A DNA stretch of 14,454 nt from assembly GCA_019244985.1 (NCBI GenBank), contig JAFASB010000138.1, positions 1 to 14,454 on the forward strand. Direction: 5' to 3'. The position numbers were made by a program, and so were the translations under genes. Below, in pieces: positions 1 to 9,646 of the stretch (position 1 is the stretch's first letter; each line of letters opens with the position of its first letter). The notes below the pieces were generated by a model. It was not told the DNA's origin. It did not search any database and saw nothing but the letters and a program-made list of their open reading frames with translations. This DNA is from Acidimicrobiia bacterium (GTDB lineage Bacteria > Actinomycetota > Acidimicrobiia > Acidimicrobiales > AC-14).

Positions 1-292
1 GCCGGAGCACGAACCACGCCACCGCCCCCTCCGCCGCCGCCTCCTGCAGAGCGAGAGCCGAGAGGGCGACGCCGTGGGGCACGACGCCCGGCAGGATGAA
101 CGCCAGGGAGGCGAGGGGCGGGTACTCGAAGGCGAAGTCCCGGTAGGGGAGCCGGCCGTGCAACAGGTGCTGGCCGATGACCCAGGGGTCGACCGGGGCC
201 AGCACGTTCAGGGGCCAGATGACGAGCAGGACGTGCTCGACGACCACGGCGACCAGAAGGCCGCGGACGAGCAGCCTCCGGTCGATCTCCAT
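1..292 (-). CDS. GT-C / GT87-like membrane glycosyltransferase, N-terminal part (cut by window edge)
   Basis: Reading the minus strand from an ATG at 292 gives 97 residues with no stop; the gene runs off the left edge. The product starts with a short basic head (MEIDRR), a hydrophobic helix at about residues 7-30, then an outer loop with GRLPYRDF (46-53) and EYPP (56-59), then further hydrophobic helices (about 60-82). A short loop after the first helix with an Asp in a PYRDF.FEYPP context is typical of polyprenol-phosphate-sugar-dependent GT-C enzymes (GT87/DUF2029, or the related GT39 group), where that Asp is the likely catalytic base. I infer that it adds a sugar from a lipid carrier on the outer membrane face. 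It is divergent from uvrB across 39 bases; GAGGT lies 13 bases before the ATG, a rather long spacing. The exact family and acceptor cannot be told from this fragment. Confidence 0.8.
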   Translation of the reverse strand, partial: MEIDRRLLVRGLLVAVVVEHVLLVIWPLNVLAPVDPWVIGQHLLHGRLPYRDFAFEYPPLASLAFILPGVVPHGVALSALALQEAAAEGAVAWFVLR

Positions 293-298
293 GCCCGA

Positions 299-321
299 TT
301 GTCTTACCTCGCCGGTACGAT
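299..321 (+). promoter_or_regulatory. Putative DNA-damage (RecA-independent, PafBC-type) promoter of uvrB
   Basis: Between the divergent genes, TTGTC (299-303) is followed by TAC at 305-307, eight further bases, and the -10 element TACGAT (316-321). The published mycobacterial RecA-independent damage motif is tTGTCRgtg-N8-TAnnnT. The spacing fits exactly; position six is T rather than a purine and the gtg part is poor. A normal -35/-10 pair would need about 17 bases between hexamers, whereas here there are 11 between TTGTCT and TACGAT, which suits an activator-assisted promoter and not an ordinary one. Transcription would start near 327-329, only a few bases before the uvrB ATG at 332, so the message would be nearly leaderless. 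Activation by PafBC is inference. Confidence 0.55.
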
Positions 322-331
322 CGGCGGGACG

Positions 332-2350
332 ATGCCCCCCTTCAAGGTTGTTTCCGATTTCGCTCCGGGCGGCGATCAGCCGCGGGCGATCGAGCAACTG
401 GCGGAGGGCGTCAACCGGGGCGACCGGTTCCAGACGCTCCTGGGCATCACCGGCAGCGGGAAGTCGGCGACCATCGCCTGGACGATCGAGCAGGTCCAGA
501 AGCCGACGCTGGTCATCGCCCCCAACAAGTCGCTCGCCGCGCAGCTGGCCAACGAGTTCCGGGAGTTCTTCCCCCACAACCGGGTCGAGTACTTCGTGAG
601 CTACTACGACTACTACCAGCCCGAGGCGTACATGCCTGCGAGCGACACGTACATCGAGAAGGACAGCTCGATCAACGACGAGATCGAGCGCCTGCGGCAC
701 AGTGCGACGTCCGGCCTCCTCGCCCGCAAGGACATCATCGTGGTCGCCTCTGTCAGCTGCATCTACGGCTTGGGCTCGCCCGAGGAGTACGCCGAGCAGG
801 TCCTCCGCATCGTGCGGGGGTCACGCCACGACCAGCGCTACATCCTCTCGAAGCTCGTCGACATGCAGTACGAGCGAAACGACCTCAACTTCATCCGGGG
901 CAAGTTCCGCGTCCGCGGCGACACCATCGAGATCTTCCCTGCCTACGAGGAGACGGCGATCCGGCTGGAGATGTTCGGCGACGACCTCGAGCGCGTCAGC
1001 AAGGTCGACCCGCTGACCGGCGAGATCCTGGGCGAGATCCACGACACGACGATCTTCCCGGCCACCCACTACGCCACGGGCGAGGAACGCATGAAGCGGG
1101 CCATCGTCGGCATCGAGCAGGAGCTGCAGGAGCGCCTCGCCTACTTCGAGAAGGAGGGCAAGCTCCTCGAGGCCCAGCGCCTGCGGATGCGCACCCAGTA
1201 CGACCTGGAAATGATGCAGGAGGTCGGCTTCTGCAGCGGCATCGAGAACTACTCGATGCACATCGACGGTCGTACCTATGGCGAGCCGCCCTACACGCTG
1301 CTCGACTACTTCCCGAAGAACGACTGGCTGCTCGTCATCGACGAGTCCCACGTCACCGTGCCGCAGCTGCACGGTCAGTACGAGGGCGACCGCTCCCGCA
1401 AGGAGACGCTGATCGACCACGGCTTCCGCCTCCCGTCAGCGGCGGACAACCGCCCACTTCGCTTCGACGAGTTCTACGAGCGGGTCAACCAGTGCATCTT
1501 CCTGTCCGCTACGCCGAGCTCCTATGAGATCCAGCAGTCGACCCAGGTGGTCGAGCAGATCGTGCGCCCTACCGGCCTGGTCGACCCCGAGGTCATCGTC
1601 AAGCCCACCAAGGGCCAGATCGACGACCTCATCGAGCAGATCAACCAGCGGGTCACCAAGGGCGACCGCGTCCTCGTCACCACGCTCACGAAGAAAATGG
1701 CCGAGGACCTCACCGACTATCTGCTGGAGATGGGCATCCGCGTCCGTTACCTCCACTCGGAGGTCGACACGATCCAGCGCATCGAGATCCTGCGCGATCT
1801 CCGGCTCGGCGAGTTCGACGTCCTCGTCGGCATCAACCTCCTCCGGGAAGGCCTCGACCTCCCCGAGGTTTCCCTCGTCGCCATCCTCGACGCCGACAAG
1901 GAGGGGTTCCTCCGCTCGGAGACGTCGCTCATCCAGACCACAGGTCGGGCGGCCCGCAACGTTGACGGCCAGGTGATCATGTACGCCGACACGGTCACCG
2001 ACTCCATGCAGCGCGCCATCGGCGAAACTAACCGCAGGCGAGGCCTTCAAGAGGCCTACAACAAAGAGCACGGCATCGACCCGCAGACGATCCGCAAGGC
2101 CGTCACCGACATCCTCGCCCAGCTACGCCCCGACGAGGGGGCGCCGAAGCCGGGCAAGGACCGCCGCTCCCGTCGAAGGGACCGCGCCCGCAGCGACTTC
2201 GCCGAGCTCCCCCAGGACGAGCTCGCCCGTCTCATCCGCACCCTCGAGGAAGAGATGCGGGAGGCGGCCACCGACCTTCGCTTCGAGTACGCGGCCCGGC
2301 TCAGAGACGAGATCCACGACCTGAAGCGCGAGCTCAAGGAAGTGGGCTGA
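332..2350 (+). CDS. uvrB: Excinuclease ABC subunit B (UvrB)
   Basis: This is the damage-verifying helicase-like subunit of nucleotide excision repair: UvrA loads it at the lesion and it then recruits UvrC. The 672-residue product has the usual length and all landmarks: Walker A GITGSGKS (38-45), the aromatic beta-hairpin YYDYYQPEAYMP (91-102) that is inserted between DNA strands, Walker B with DESH (337-340), the helicase motif region SATP (392-395), motif VI GRAARN (538-543), and a C-terminal UVR domain (about 625-672) that contacts UvrC. I chose ATG 332 because homology begins at MPPFKVVSDF; the frame stays open upstream to a GTG at 74, but that part is antisense to the neighbouring membrane gene. 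The ribosome site is weak and the likely promoter sits immediately upstream, so translation may be nearly leaderless. Its 3' end overlaps the convergent ligase gene by 17 bases. Identification is secure. Confidence 0.98.
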   Translation: MPPFKVVSDFAPGGDQPRAIEQLAEGVNRGDRFQTLLGITGSGKSATIAWTIEQVQKPTLVIAPNKSLAAQLANEFREFFPHNRVEYFVSYYDYYQPEAYMPASDTYIEKDSSINDEIERLRHSATSGLLARKDIIVVASVSCIYGLGSPEEYAEQVLRIVRGSRHDQRYILSKLVDMQYERNDLNFIRGKFRVRGDTIEIFPAYEETAIRLEMFGDDLERVSKVDPLTGEILGEIHDTTIFPATHYATGEERMKRAIVGIEQELQERLAYFEKEGKLLEAQRLRMRTQYDLEMMQEVGFCSGIENYSMHIDGRTYGEPPYTLLDYFPKNDWLLVIDESHVTVPQLHGQYEGDRSRKETLIDHGFRLPSAADNRPLRFDEFYERVNQCIFLSATPSSYEIQQSTQVVEQIVRPTGLVDPEVIVKPTKGQIDDLIEQINQRVTKGDRVLVTTLTKKMAEDLTDYLLEMGIRVRYLHSEVDTIQRIEILRDLRLGEFDVLVGINLLREGLDLPEVSLVAILDADKEGFLRSETSLIQTTGRAARNVDGQVIMYADTVTDSMQRAIGETNRRRGLQEAYNKEHGIDPQTIRKAVTDILAQLRPDEGAPKPGKDRRSRRRDRARSDFAELPQDELARLIRTLEEEMREAATDLRFEYAARLRDEIHDLKRELKEVG

Positions 2351-2353
2351 GCT
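2331..2353. terminator. Weak hairpin at the uvrB / ligase convergent ends
   Basis: AGCTCA (2331-2336) and TGAGCT (2348-2353) form a 6-bp inverted repeat with an 11-base loop. The stem contains the stop codons of both convergent genes, which pair with each other automatically because both are TGA, so only three base pairs are informative. There is no T-run on either side. It could act as a small bidirectional transcription stop, but the evidence is slight. Confidence 0.2.
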
Positions 2354-3617
2354 TTCGGTCGCGCGCCAGGAGCTCGATCACCCCGAGCCACACACCGGTG
2401 ATGATCAGCCCCATGGGATACGTGTAGCCGAAGTGGTCGAGCAGCACGAACGGCATGTACACGCCCCAGAGGGCAAGGCCCGTGCGTCCGGCGACCCATC
2501 CTCGCCAGCCGGCGACGAGCAACAACGCCGTCATCAGTAGCCCCGCGGGCACCCCGCCCTCCGCGGCGGCGAGCAGCGGGAGGTTGTGCACCGGCTTGAA
2601 GACGCCCACGGTCTTGTTCGGTTCCTTCCCGAACTTGTCCTTCAGCGCCATCACGTAGCGCCCGGGCCCCACACCGACAATCGGCTGGTCGACGATCAAG
2701 CCGTCGGCTTCGTGGATCAGCCATCCCCGGTCGGTCGTCAGACTCGAGGCGCTCGTGGCGTGGACGGACTGCTGCGTCCGCGCTCGCCAGCCGTCGTTCC
2801 AGATGAGGGCGGGGACGGCGACCCCGATACACAAGGCGAGGATCGCCGGCAGGTAGCGGCGGCGGTCGACGAACAGACCGGTACCGAGACATACGAGAGC
2901 GATGGCGAGCCCCAGCAAGGCGGCACGCCCGTAGGTGTAGCCCACCGGCACGATGGCGACGGCGGTCGCCAGTAACAGTGCCCGGTTCCGCCCCCGCGTC
3001 AAAGCGATGGCCAGCACCACACCGAAGACGAGCGCGAGTCCGGCGAGCACGTAGGGGTGCACGGTCGTTCCCTGCGGAGCGGTCGTCGAGCCGAAGGACC
3101 ACAGCGGATCTGATGACTCCCCGAGCACACCGAGACCGACGGAGCTGCGCGTGGCTATCTGTATGACGGACACGACGGTCTCGAAGGCGGCGACGCCGGC
3201 CATGCTCGCGAGAACGATTCCTCGCTCGCCGGTCGTCTTCAGGTCGAGGAAGGCGACGATCGTGGCGACGAGGCCGAGCAGTCGCAGCAGGTCGGCCACC
3301 CCGCGGTCTGACGGGTGGAGGACGTAGGCGACCGTCATCCACGCGGTGAGCGCCAGTGCCAGCCAGGCGAGGATCCCGAATGAGCCGTCGCGGATGCGGC
3401 GCAGGGCCCGGGGGATCATCGTCAGCGTCAGAATTGCCAACGGAAGATCCGACGGGAACAGGATCGCCTGGAAGTCATAGCTCCCGTTCCCGGGGGTGAA
3501 CTGGACGAGGATCCGCGGGATCGGCATCAGCACGATGACGAGGACCAGCAGCAGCACGGCGGGCGACACCTGCTCGGTCCGGGACGGGCGCGTGGATGTT
3601 GCGTTCACGAGGTCCAC
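2334..3617 (-). CDS. O-antigen ligase / Wzy polymerase-like membrane protein
   Basis: A 427-residue, very hydrophobic protein with about ten membrane segments. Near the C-terminus it has the family signature: GVGPGRY (315-321) followed by KPVHNLPLLAAAEGG (341-355) in the large outer loop, and an Arg in YTYGRAALLG (R231). This matches the O-antigen ligase/polymerase superfamily (Wzy_C, WaaL-like), in which a loop His and Arg residues act on undecaprenyl-linked glycan outside the membrane. Ligases and polymerases of this group cannot be told apart by sequence; in a cell without classical LPS, a polymerase or a ligase of a surface glycan is the likely role. The GTG at 3617 is supported by a perfect AGGAGGT five bases upstream. 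It lies 3 bases after the upstream 463-residue membrane gene, so the two form a coupled unit. The 3' end overlaps uvrB by 17 bases on the opposite strand. Confidence 0.87.
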   Translation of the reverse strand: MDLVNATSTRPSRTEQVSPAVLLLVLVIVLMPIPRILVQFTPGNGSYDFQAILFPSDLPLAILTLTMIPRALRRIRDGSFGILAWLALALTAWMTVAYVLHPSDRGVADLLRLLGLVATIVAFLDLKTTGERGIVLASMAGVAAFETVVSVIQIATRSSVGLGVLGESSDPLWSFGSTTAPQGTTVHPYVLAGLALVFGVVLAIALTRGRNRALLLATAVAIVPVGYTYGRAALLGLAIALVCLGTGLFVDRRRYLPAILALCIGVAVPALIWNDGWRARTQQSVHATSASSLTTDRGWLIHEADGLIVDQPIVGVGPGRYVMALKDKFGKEPNKTVGVFKPVHNLPLLAAAEGGVPAGLLMTALLLVAGWRGWVAGRTGLALWGVYMPFVLLDHFGYTYPMGLIITGVWLGVIELLARDRKLSPLP

Positions 3618-3620
3618 GTC

Positions 3621-5012
3621 TTACCTCCTCACGAGATGGCGACCGACGAGCTCGTACGTCGGGCCCTCGACCTTCTTGAAGCCGGTCTCGACCAGCTCCA
3701 TCTGGGCGCGGGGGTAGGGCCAGCCCGTGTGATAGCGCAGGGCCAGTGCCGCCGAGATGTCGTAGTCGGCGACGAACTCACTGACGCCTCCCCGGTTGGG
3801 CAGGGGAAGAAAGGTGATCGGACCTTTGGTGCGGAGCGCGGGTGGCAGTTCGTCGATTGCAGAGAGGAACCGGGTGCCGTCACGTTGGGCGCGAGCAAAG
3901 TTGTTCACGTCGCTGACGCCGGGTATGGCGAGGACGATGACAGCGGCGGCGGCCACCACCGTCGCCGGCCTCGACCACGGCAGCCTCCACAACATCGAAA
4001 GCGCCGCGGCGTAGAACAGCGCTGTCCCCAGGTCGGCGAACAGGTGACCCCGGTCGAACAGACCGTCGGTCGCGAATGGAAATCCGCCGGCGAGGAACGG
4101 CAGGGCACCGAGGACCAGGGCGACCAGGCCGACGATCACCAACCGCTCCTCGAGACGAGGTCGGAAGGAAGGGAGAACGCACGTGGCGACGCTCCAGGCC
4201 GCGACCAGGAGGGCGATGGCGCCGACGATCAACGGTGCGGCCGGCATCACGCCCTCGCCGAAGTGGCCAGCTATCAGGTGGCTGGCGTTGCGGAACGGCG
4301 TCGGGGACGCGTTGAGCTTGGGGCTCGTCACGAGCGTCCAGAGGCCTGCCGCGCCGAGGACCGCCAGGGCGATCGCCGACAGACGCACCCGCAGACCGGG
4401 TGCCGCCTGGTGCCACACGATCAGAACCAGGGCGACCGCGCCCAGGCACAAGGCGCCCTCGTAGGCGAACGTCGCCAGGACGAGGACGCCGACGGCCGTC
4501 GCGAACCGTCGCACGGTGAACGGCTCGCGAGACACGACGAGCAGAGCGGCGAGCATGAGCACGACGCTGAACACGTGCGGGCTGTTCGTGAGCCACAGGT
4601 GGGTCGAGCCCCGGTTGGGCAGGGCGAGCCAGACGAGCGTCGTCAGGACCGCGATGCGACGGGGGAGCCACCGGTCGACAAGGCGGAAGAGGAGGACGGC
4701 GGCGGCGGCGTTGACGGCAGCCAGCACAAGGACATGTGGCACGGGGTGCGTGCCGAGCAGCTTGAACTCCGCCCAGTTCCACAGCCCCTCGATGGGCCGC
4801 GATCGGGTCTGCGTGCCGTAGGCATGCAGAAAGCTCTCGTACCGGCTGTGGGCCGCGAAGGCCCAGTCGTCCACCGAGAGGCCCGACCCGCGGGCGGCGC
4901 CGGCGAGCGTCGGTAGCGCTCCGAGCAGCGCGACGGCCGCCTCGAACCATCGCCACGGATCGCGACGTTCGCCCTCATTCGCCGCATGGCCGCGATCGGC
5001 AATGGCAGTCAT
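3621..5012 (-). CDS. GT-C-like multi-spanning membrane protein, function unknown
   Basis: A 463-residue protein with about ten to eleven predicted membrane helices (first at about 23-40, later ones to about 366) and a soluble C-terminal region (about 370-463). After the first helix the outer loop has VDDW (47-50), and just before the next helices SRPIEGLWNW (71-80). An acidic pair in the first outer loop followed by an R-P motif is common in GT-C fold membrane glycosyltransferases and their uncharacterised relatives, so D48/D49 are the candidate catalytic residues. The GT-C assignment is inference; I cannot name a family. The ATG at 5012 is the first usable in-frame start and has no clear ribosome site. 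It is the first gene of a two-gene unit with the O-antigen ligase-like gene, 3 bases downstream. It is divergent from the 568-residue membrane protein across 26 bases. The partner gene suggests a role in modifying or assembling the surface glycan on the outer face. Confidence 0.82.
   Translation of the reverse strand: MTAIADRGHAANEGERRDPWRWFEAAVALLGALPTLAGAARGSGLSVDDWAFAAHSRYESFLHAYGTQTRSRPIEGLWNWAEFKLLGTHPVPHVLVLAAVNAAAAVLLFRLVDRWLPRRIAVLTTLVWLALPNRGSTHLWLTNSPHVFSVVLMLAALLVVSREPFTVRRFATAVGVLVLATFAYEGALCLGAVALVLIVWHQAAPGLRVRLSAIALAVLGAAGLWTLVTSPKLNASPTPFRNASHLIAGHFGEGVMPAAPLIVGAIALLVAAWSVATCVLPSFRPRLEERLVIVGLVALVLGALPFLAGGFPFATDGLFDRGHLFADLGTALFYAAALSMLWRLPWSRPATVVAAAAVIVLAIPGVSDVNNFARAQRDGTRFLSAIDELPPALRTKGPITFLPLPNRGGVSEFVADYDISAALALRYHTGWPYPRAQMELVETGFKKVEGPTYELVGRHLVRR
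3623..3629 (-). promoter_or_regulatory. Strong ribosome binding site of the ligase-like gene
   Basis: On the minus strand AGGAGGT occupies 3629 down to 3623, five bases before the GTG at 3617. It lies inside the last codons of the upstream gene, whose TAA stop overlaps its end (3621-3623). This fixes the start of the ligase-like gene and suggests translational coupling. It is the only textbook Shine-Dalgarno sequence I see among the glycan genes here. Confidence 0.85.
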
Positions 5013-5038
5013 CGCGTCTGCACGGCACCATATCCGCC

Positions 5039-6745
5039 GTGCTCGCCGCCGGCCGCCAGATCCGCGAGCGGCCCGTGTGGCTCCACGCCCTCGGCCTCGC
5101 CGTCCTTCTGCTCGCGACGCTCCCGTTCACGCGGATGGGTGGCGCGCTCATCAGCGACGAGGGGTCCGCGGTGCTCCAGGCGCGCACCCTGAACCGGGAC
5201 GGCACATGGATCCTGCACCAACCGCTGGCGCGCATCGATCCTGAGGATCACGCCGATCCGCTTCCGTACGTCGAGGCCGGCCCCAAGGGACGGGCCCCGT
5301 ACGCCAAACACCCGCTGTACCCGCTCCTGCTCGCCGGCGCGTCGCGTGTCGCGGGAACCGCCGGCTACTACCTGTTGAGCCTGGGGGGCACCGTGCTGGC
5401 GGCGATCGGCGCCGCCGCGCTCGCCCGGCGGATCGGCACGCGCCCGCGCGTCTCGCTCTGGGTCGCCGGCGTGTGCACCCCTCTGTTGTTCTACGCATTC
5501 GTCATCCAGGCCCACTCCCTCGGCGCGGCGGCGGCGGTGGGAGCCCTCCTCGTCGCGTGGTCGGCGCTCGACCGACCGACCGTGCGCCGCCTCGCGGGTG
5601 TCTTTGCCCTGACGTTGTTCGCCACGGCGTTGCGCTCGGAGGCCGACTTGTTCGCGGGCGGCCTTGCGCTGGCAGCCATCGTCGTGGGGTGGAAGGGACG
5701 CCGCCGCGCGGCCGCCGCCGTCGCTGGGGTCGCCGTCGCTGCGCCCATCGTCGTTCGGCTTGCGGAGCGCGCGTTCGTCCTGAGGGTCCTCGGTTCGGGC
5801 GGCCCCGCGGTCTCCACGCCCGGCGCCGGTAGCGGAGCTACCGGTCCTCTTCACGGCTTCTACTCCACATGGCTCTCGCCCACGAACCAGGGCAACTTCC
5901 GCCTAGGTGTGGCGCTGGTGATCGGACTGGGGTTGGTGACGGCCGCGGCGTTCCTTGCCCGACGTCCTGGGCGCGCCCGCGTCGCGGTTGCCTGCCTCGC
6001 CGCTGCCGTGGTGGCGTATCTCGTCTGGTTCGTGCGGGCTCCGGCCGTGCCCGTCGACGGCCTGGCGATTGTCTTCCCGGCCGGCTGGGCCGCCATCTGG
6101 GCCTTCGAGCGGGGGGACGCCCGGAGTGCCGCGTCCCGGTTCACTGTCGTCACGCTCGTCGTGTTCACCATCGCCGTCGTGCTCACCCAGTACGCCGGTG
6201 GCGGTGGTCCCGAATGGGGCGGGCGCTTCTTCGTCGTCGGGTTGGCCGTCGCCGCGCCGATGACGGTCGTCGTGCTTGACCGAGTTTGGCGGCGGTCATT
6301 CGCAGCGACCGCCGCGCAGGCCGCGATCGTGCTGGCGGTCGTCATCAGCGCGGTCCTTGCGTGGGGCGCGGTCCGCACCTTGCGGCAGACACACGCCAAC
6401 TCGAAGGAGCTTCTCGCCGTGGTTGACAAGGCCGGACGAGAAGCGCGTGCGCCATTCGGTCCGGCGGGGGACCGGCGGCCGGTCGTCGTCGCGACCGTGC
6501 CCCTCGTCCCTCAGCTCCTGTGGGAGGGATACGACCGCTTCCAGTGGCTGGCGCCGATCGACCGCGACCTCGGCATCTATGGCGAACGACTGGCGACGGC
6601 CGGGGCCGGTCGCCTCGTCCTCGTGTCCGACGACGCGCCGGGGGACATCGCCTCACTGGCGCCCTGGTACCGCGAAGTCGACCGCCCCCAGCAGCCGCCC
6701 GGGACCATCCCGCCATACCCGATCATTGTCATGGAGCGGCGCTAG
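5039..6745 (+). CDS. GT-C-like multi-spanning membrane glycosyltransferase (GT39-like)
   Basis: A 568-residue membrane protein with about ten helices (first at about 13-31) and a soluble C-terminal tail (about 450-568). The first outer loop carries SDEG (39-42) and YAKHPLYP (88-95), and a later loop has PEWGGRFF (391-398). An acidic D-E in the first loop, a (K/R)-HP-Y-P motif before the second helix and a G-x-RF motif before a late helix are typical of GT39/ArnT-like enzymes that use polyprenyl-phosphate sugars. D40/E41 are the likely catalytic pair. Substrate unknown. The GTG at 5039 is the only plausible in-frame start; no ribosome site is visible, so it may be leaderless or poorly translated. 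The final codons contain the TTGTC element of the uvrA promoter, and the TAG stop forms the first three bases of the uvrA -10 element. It may therefore be transcribed through into uvrA as well. Confidence 0.83.
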   Translation: MLAAGRQIRERPVWLHALGLAVLLLATLPFTRMGGALISDEGSAVLQARTLNRDGTWILHQPLARIDPEDHADPLPYVEAGPKGRAPYAKHPLYPLLLAGASRVAGTAGYYLLSLGGTVLAAIGAAALARRIGTRPRVSLWVAGVCTPLLFYAFVIQAHSLGAAAAVGALLVAWSALDRPTVRRLAGVFALTLFATALRSEADLFAGGLALAAIVVGWKGRRRAAAAVAGVAVAAPIVVRLAERAFVLRVLGSGGPAVSTPGAGSGATGPLHGFYSTWLSPTNQGNFRLGVALVIGLGLVTAAAFLARRPGRARVAVACLAAAVVAYLVWFVRAPAVPVDGLAIVFPAGWAAIWAFERGDARSAASRFTVVTLVVFTIAVVLTQYAGGGGPEWGGRFFVVGLAVAAPMTVVVLDRVWRRSFAATAAQAAIVLAVVISAVLAWGAVRTLRQTHANSKELLAVVDKAGREARAPFGPAGDRRPVVVATVPLVPQLLWEGYDRFQWLAPIDRDLGIYGERLATAGAGRLVLVSDDAPGDIASLAPWYREVDRPQQPPGTIPPYPIIVMERR

Positions 6746-6748
6746 AAT
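6726..6748 (+). promoter_or_regulatory. Putative DNA-damage (RecA-independent, PafBC-type) promoter of uvrA
   Basis: TTGTCA (6726-6731) plus TGG (6732-6734), then exactly eight bases (6735-6742), then the -10 element TAGAAT (6743-6748). This fits the mycobacterial RecA-independent damage consensus tTGTCRgtg-N8-TAnnnT: the first six bases match, the spacing is exact, and the -10 matches TAnnnT. The offset from TTGTC to the -10 is 17 bases, identical to the element before uvrB. The 11-base gap between hexamers is too short for a normal sigma-70-type promoter. The element overlaps the end of the preceding membrane gene. Predicted start of transcription is about 6754-6756, giving a leader of about 35 bases. 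An alternative -10 (TAGCCT, 6778-6783) would give a leaderless message starting at the GTG. Confidence 0.65.
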
Positions 6749-6763
6749 CGAACATATGTTCAG
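6748..6763. promoter_or_regulatory. LexA operator (SOS box) of uvrA
   Basis: GAACATATGTTC (6750-6761) is a perfect 12-base palindrome and fits the LexA consensus of Gram-positive and actinobacterial genomes, TCGAAC-N4-GTTCGA; the left flank TC (6748-6749) also matches, while the right flank is AG instead of GA. It starts at the end of the TAGAAT -10 element and covers the predicted transcription start, where bound LexA would block initiation. It ends 28 bases before the uvrA GTG. uvrA is a classical SOS gene, so motif and context agree. No similar box is visible before uvrB. Confidence 0.85.
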
Positions 6764-6789
6764 CGCTGGCGGACGGATAGCCTCGACCC

Positions 6790-9642
<2,853 letters not shown>

Positions 9643-9646
9643 GGCG

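Noticed and set aside
74..331. N-terminal extension of UvrB from a GTG at 74
   Set aside because: The extra 86 residues are charged, low-complexity and unlike any UvrB, and are the antisense image of the GT87-like membrane gene. UvrB homology begins at 332.
3636..4916. Long plus-strand open frame (426 codons) opposite the 463-residue membrane gene
   Set aside because: The product is very rich in Gly, Glu, Arg and Gln and looks like shadow sequence; the minus strand gives a coherent multi-spanning protein with matched start and stop junctions.
6778..6783. TAGCCT as a -10 element for a leaderless uvrA message starting at the GTG
   Set aside because: Spacing to the GTG at 6790 is right for a leaderless start, but TAnnnT alone is weak and the TTGTCA/TAGAAT element with the adjoining LexA box is better supported. 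Kept as an alternative.
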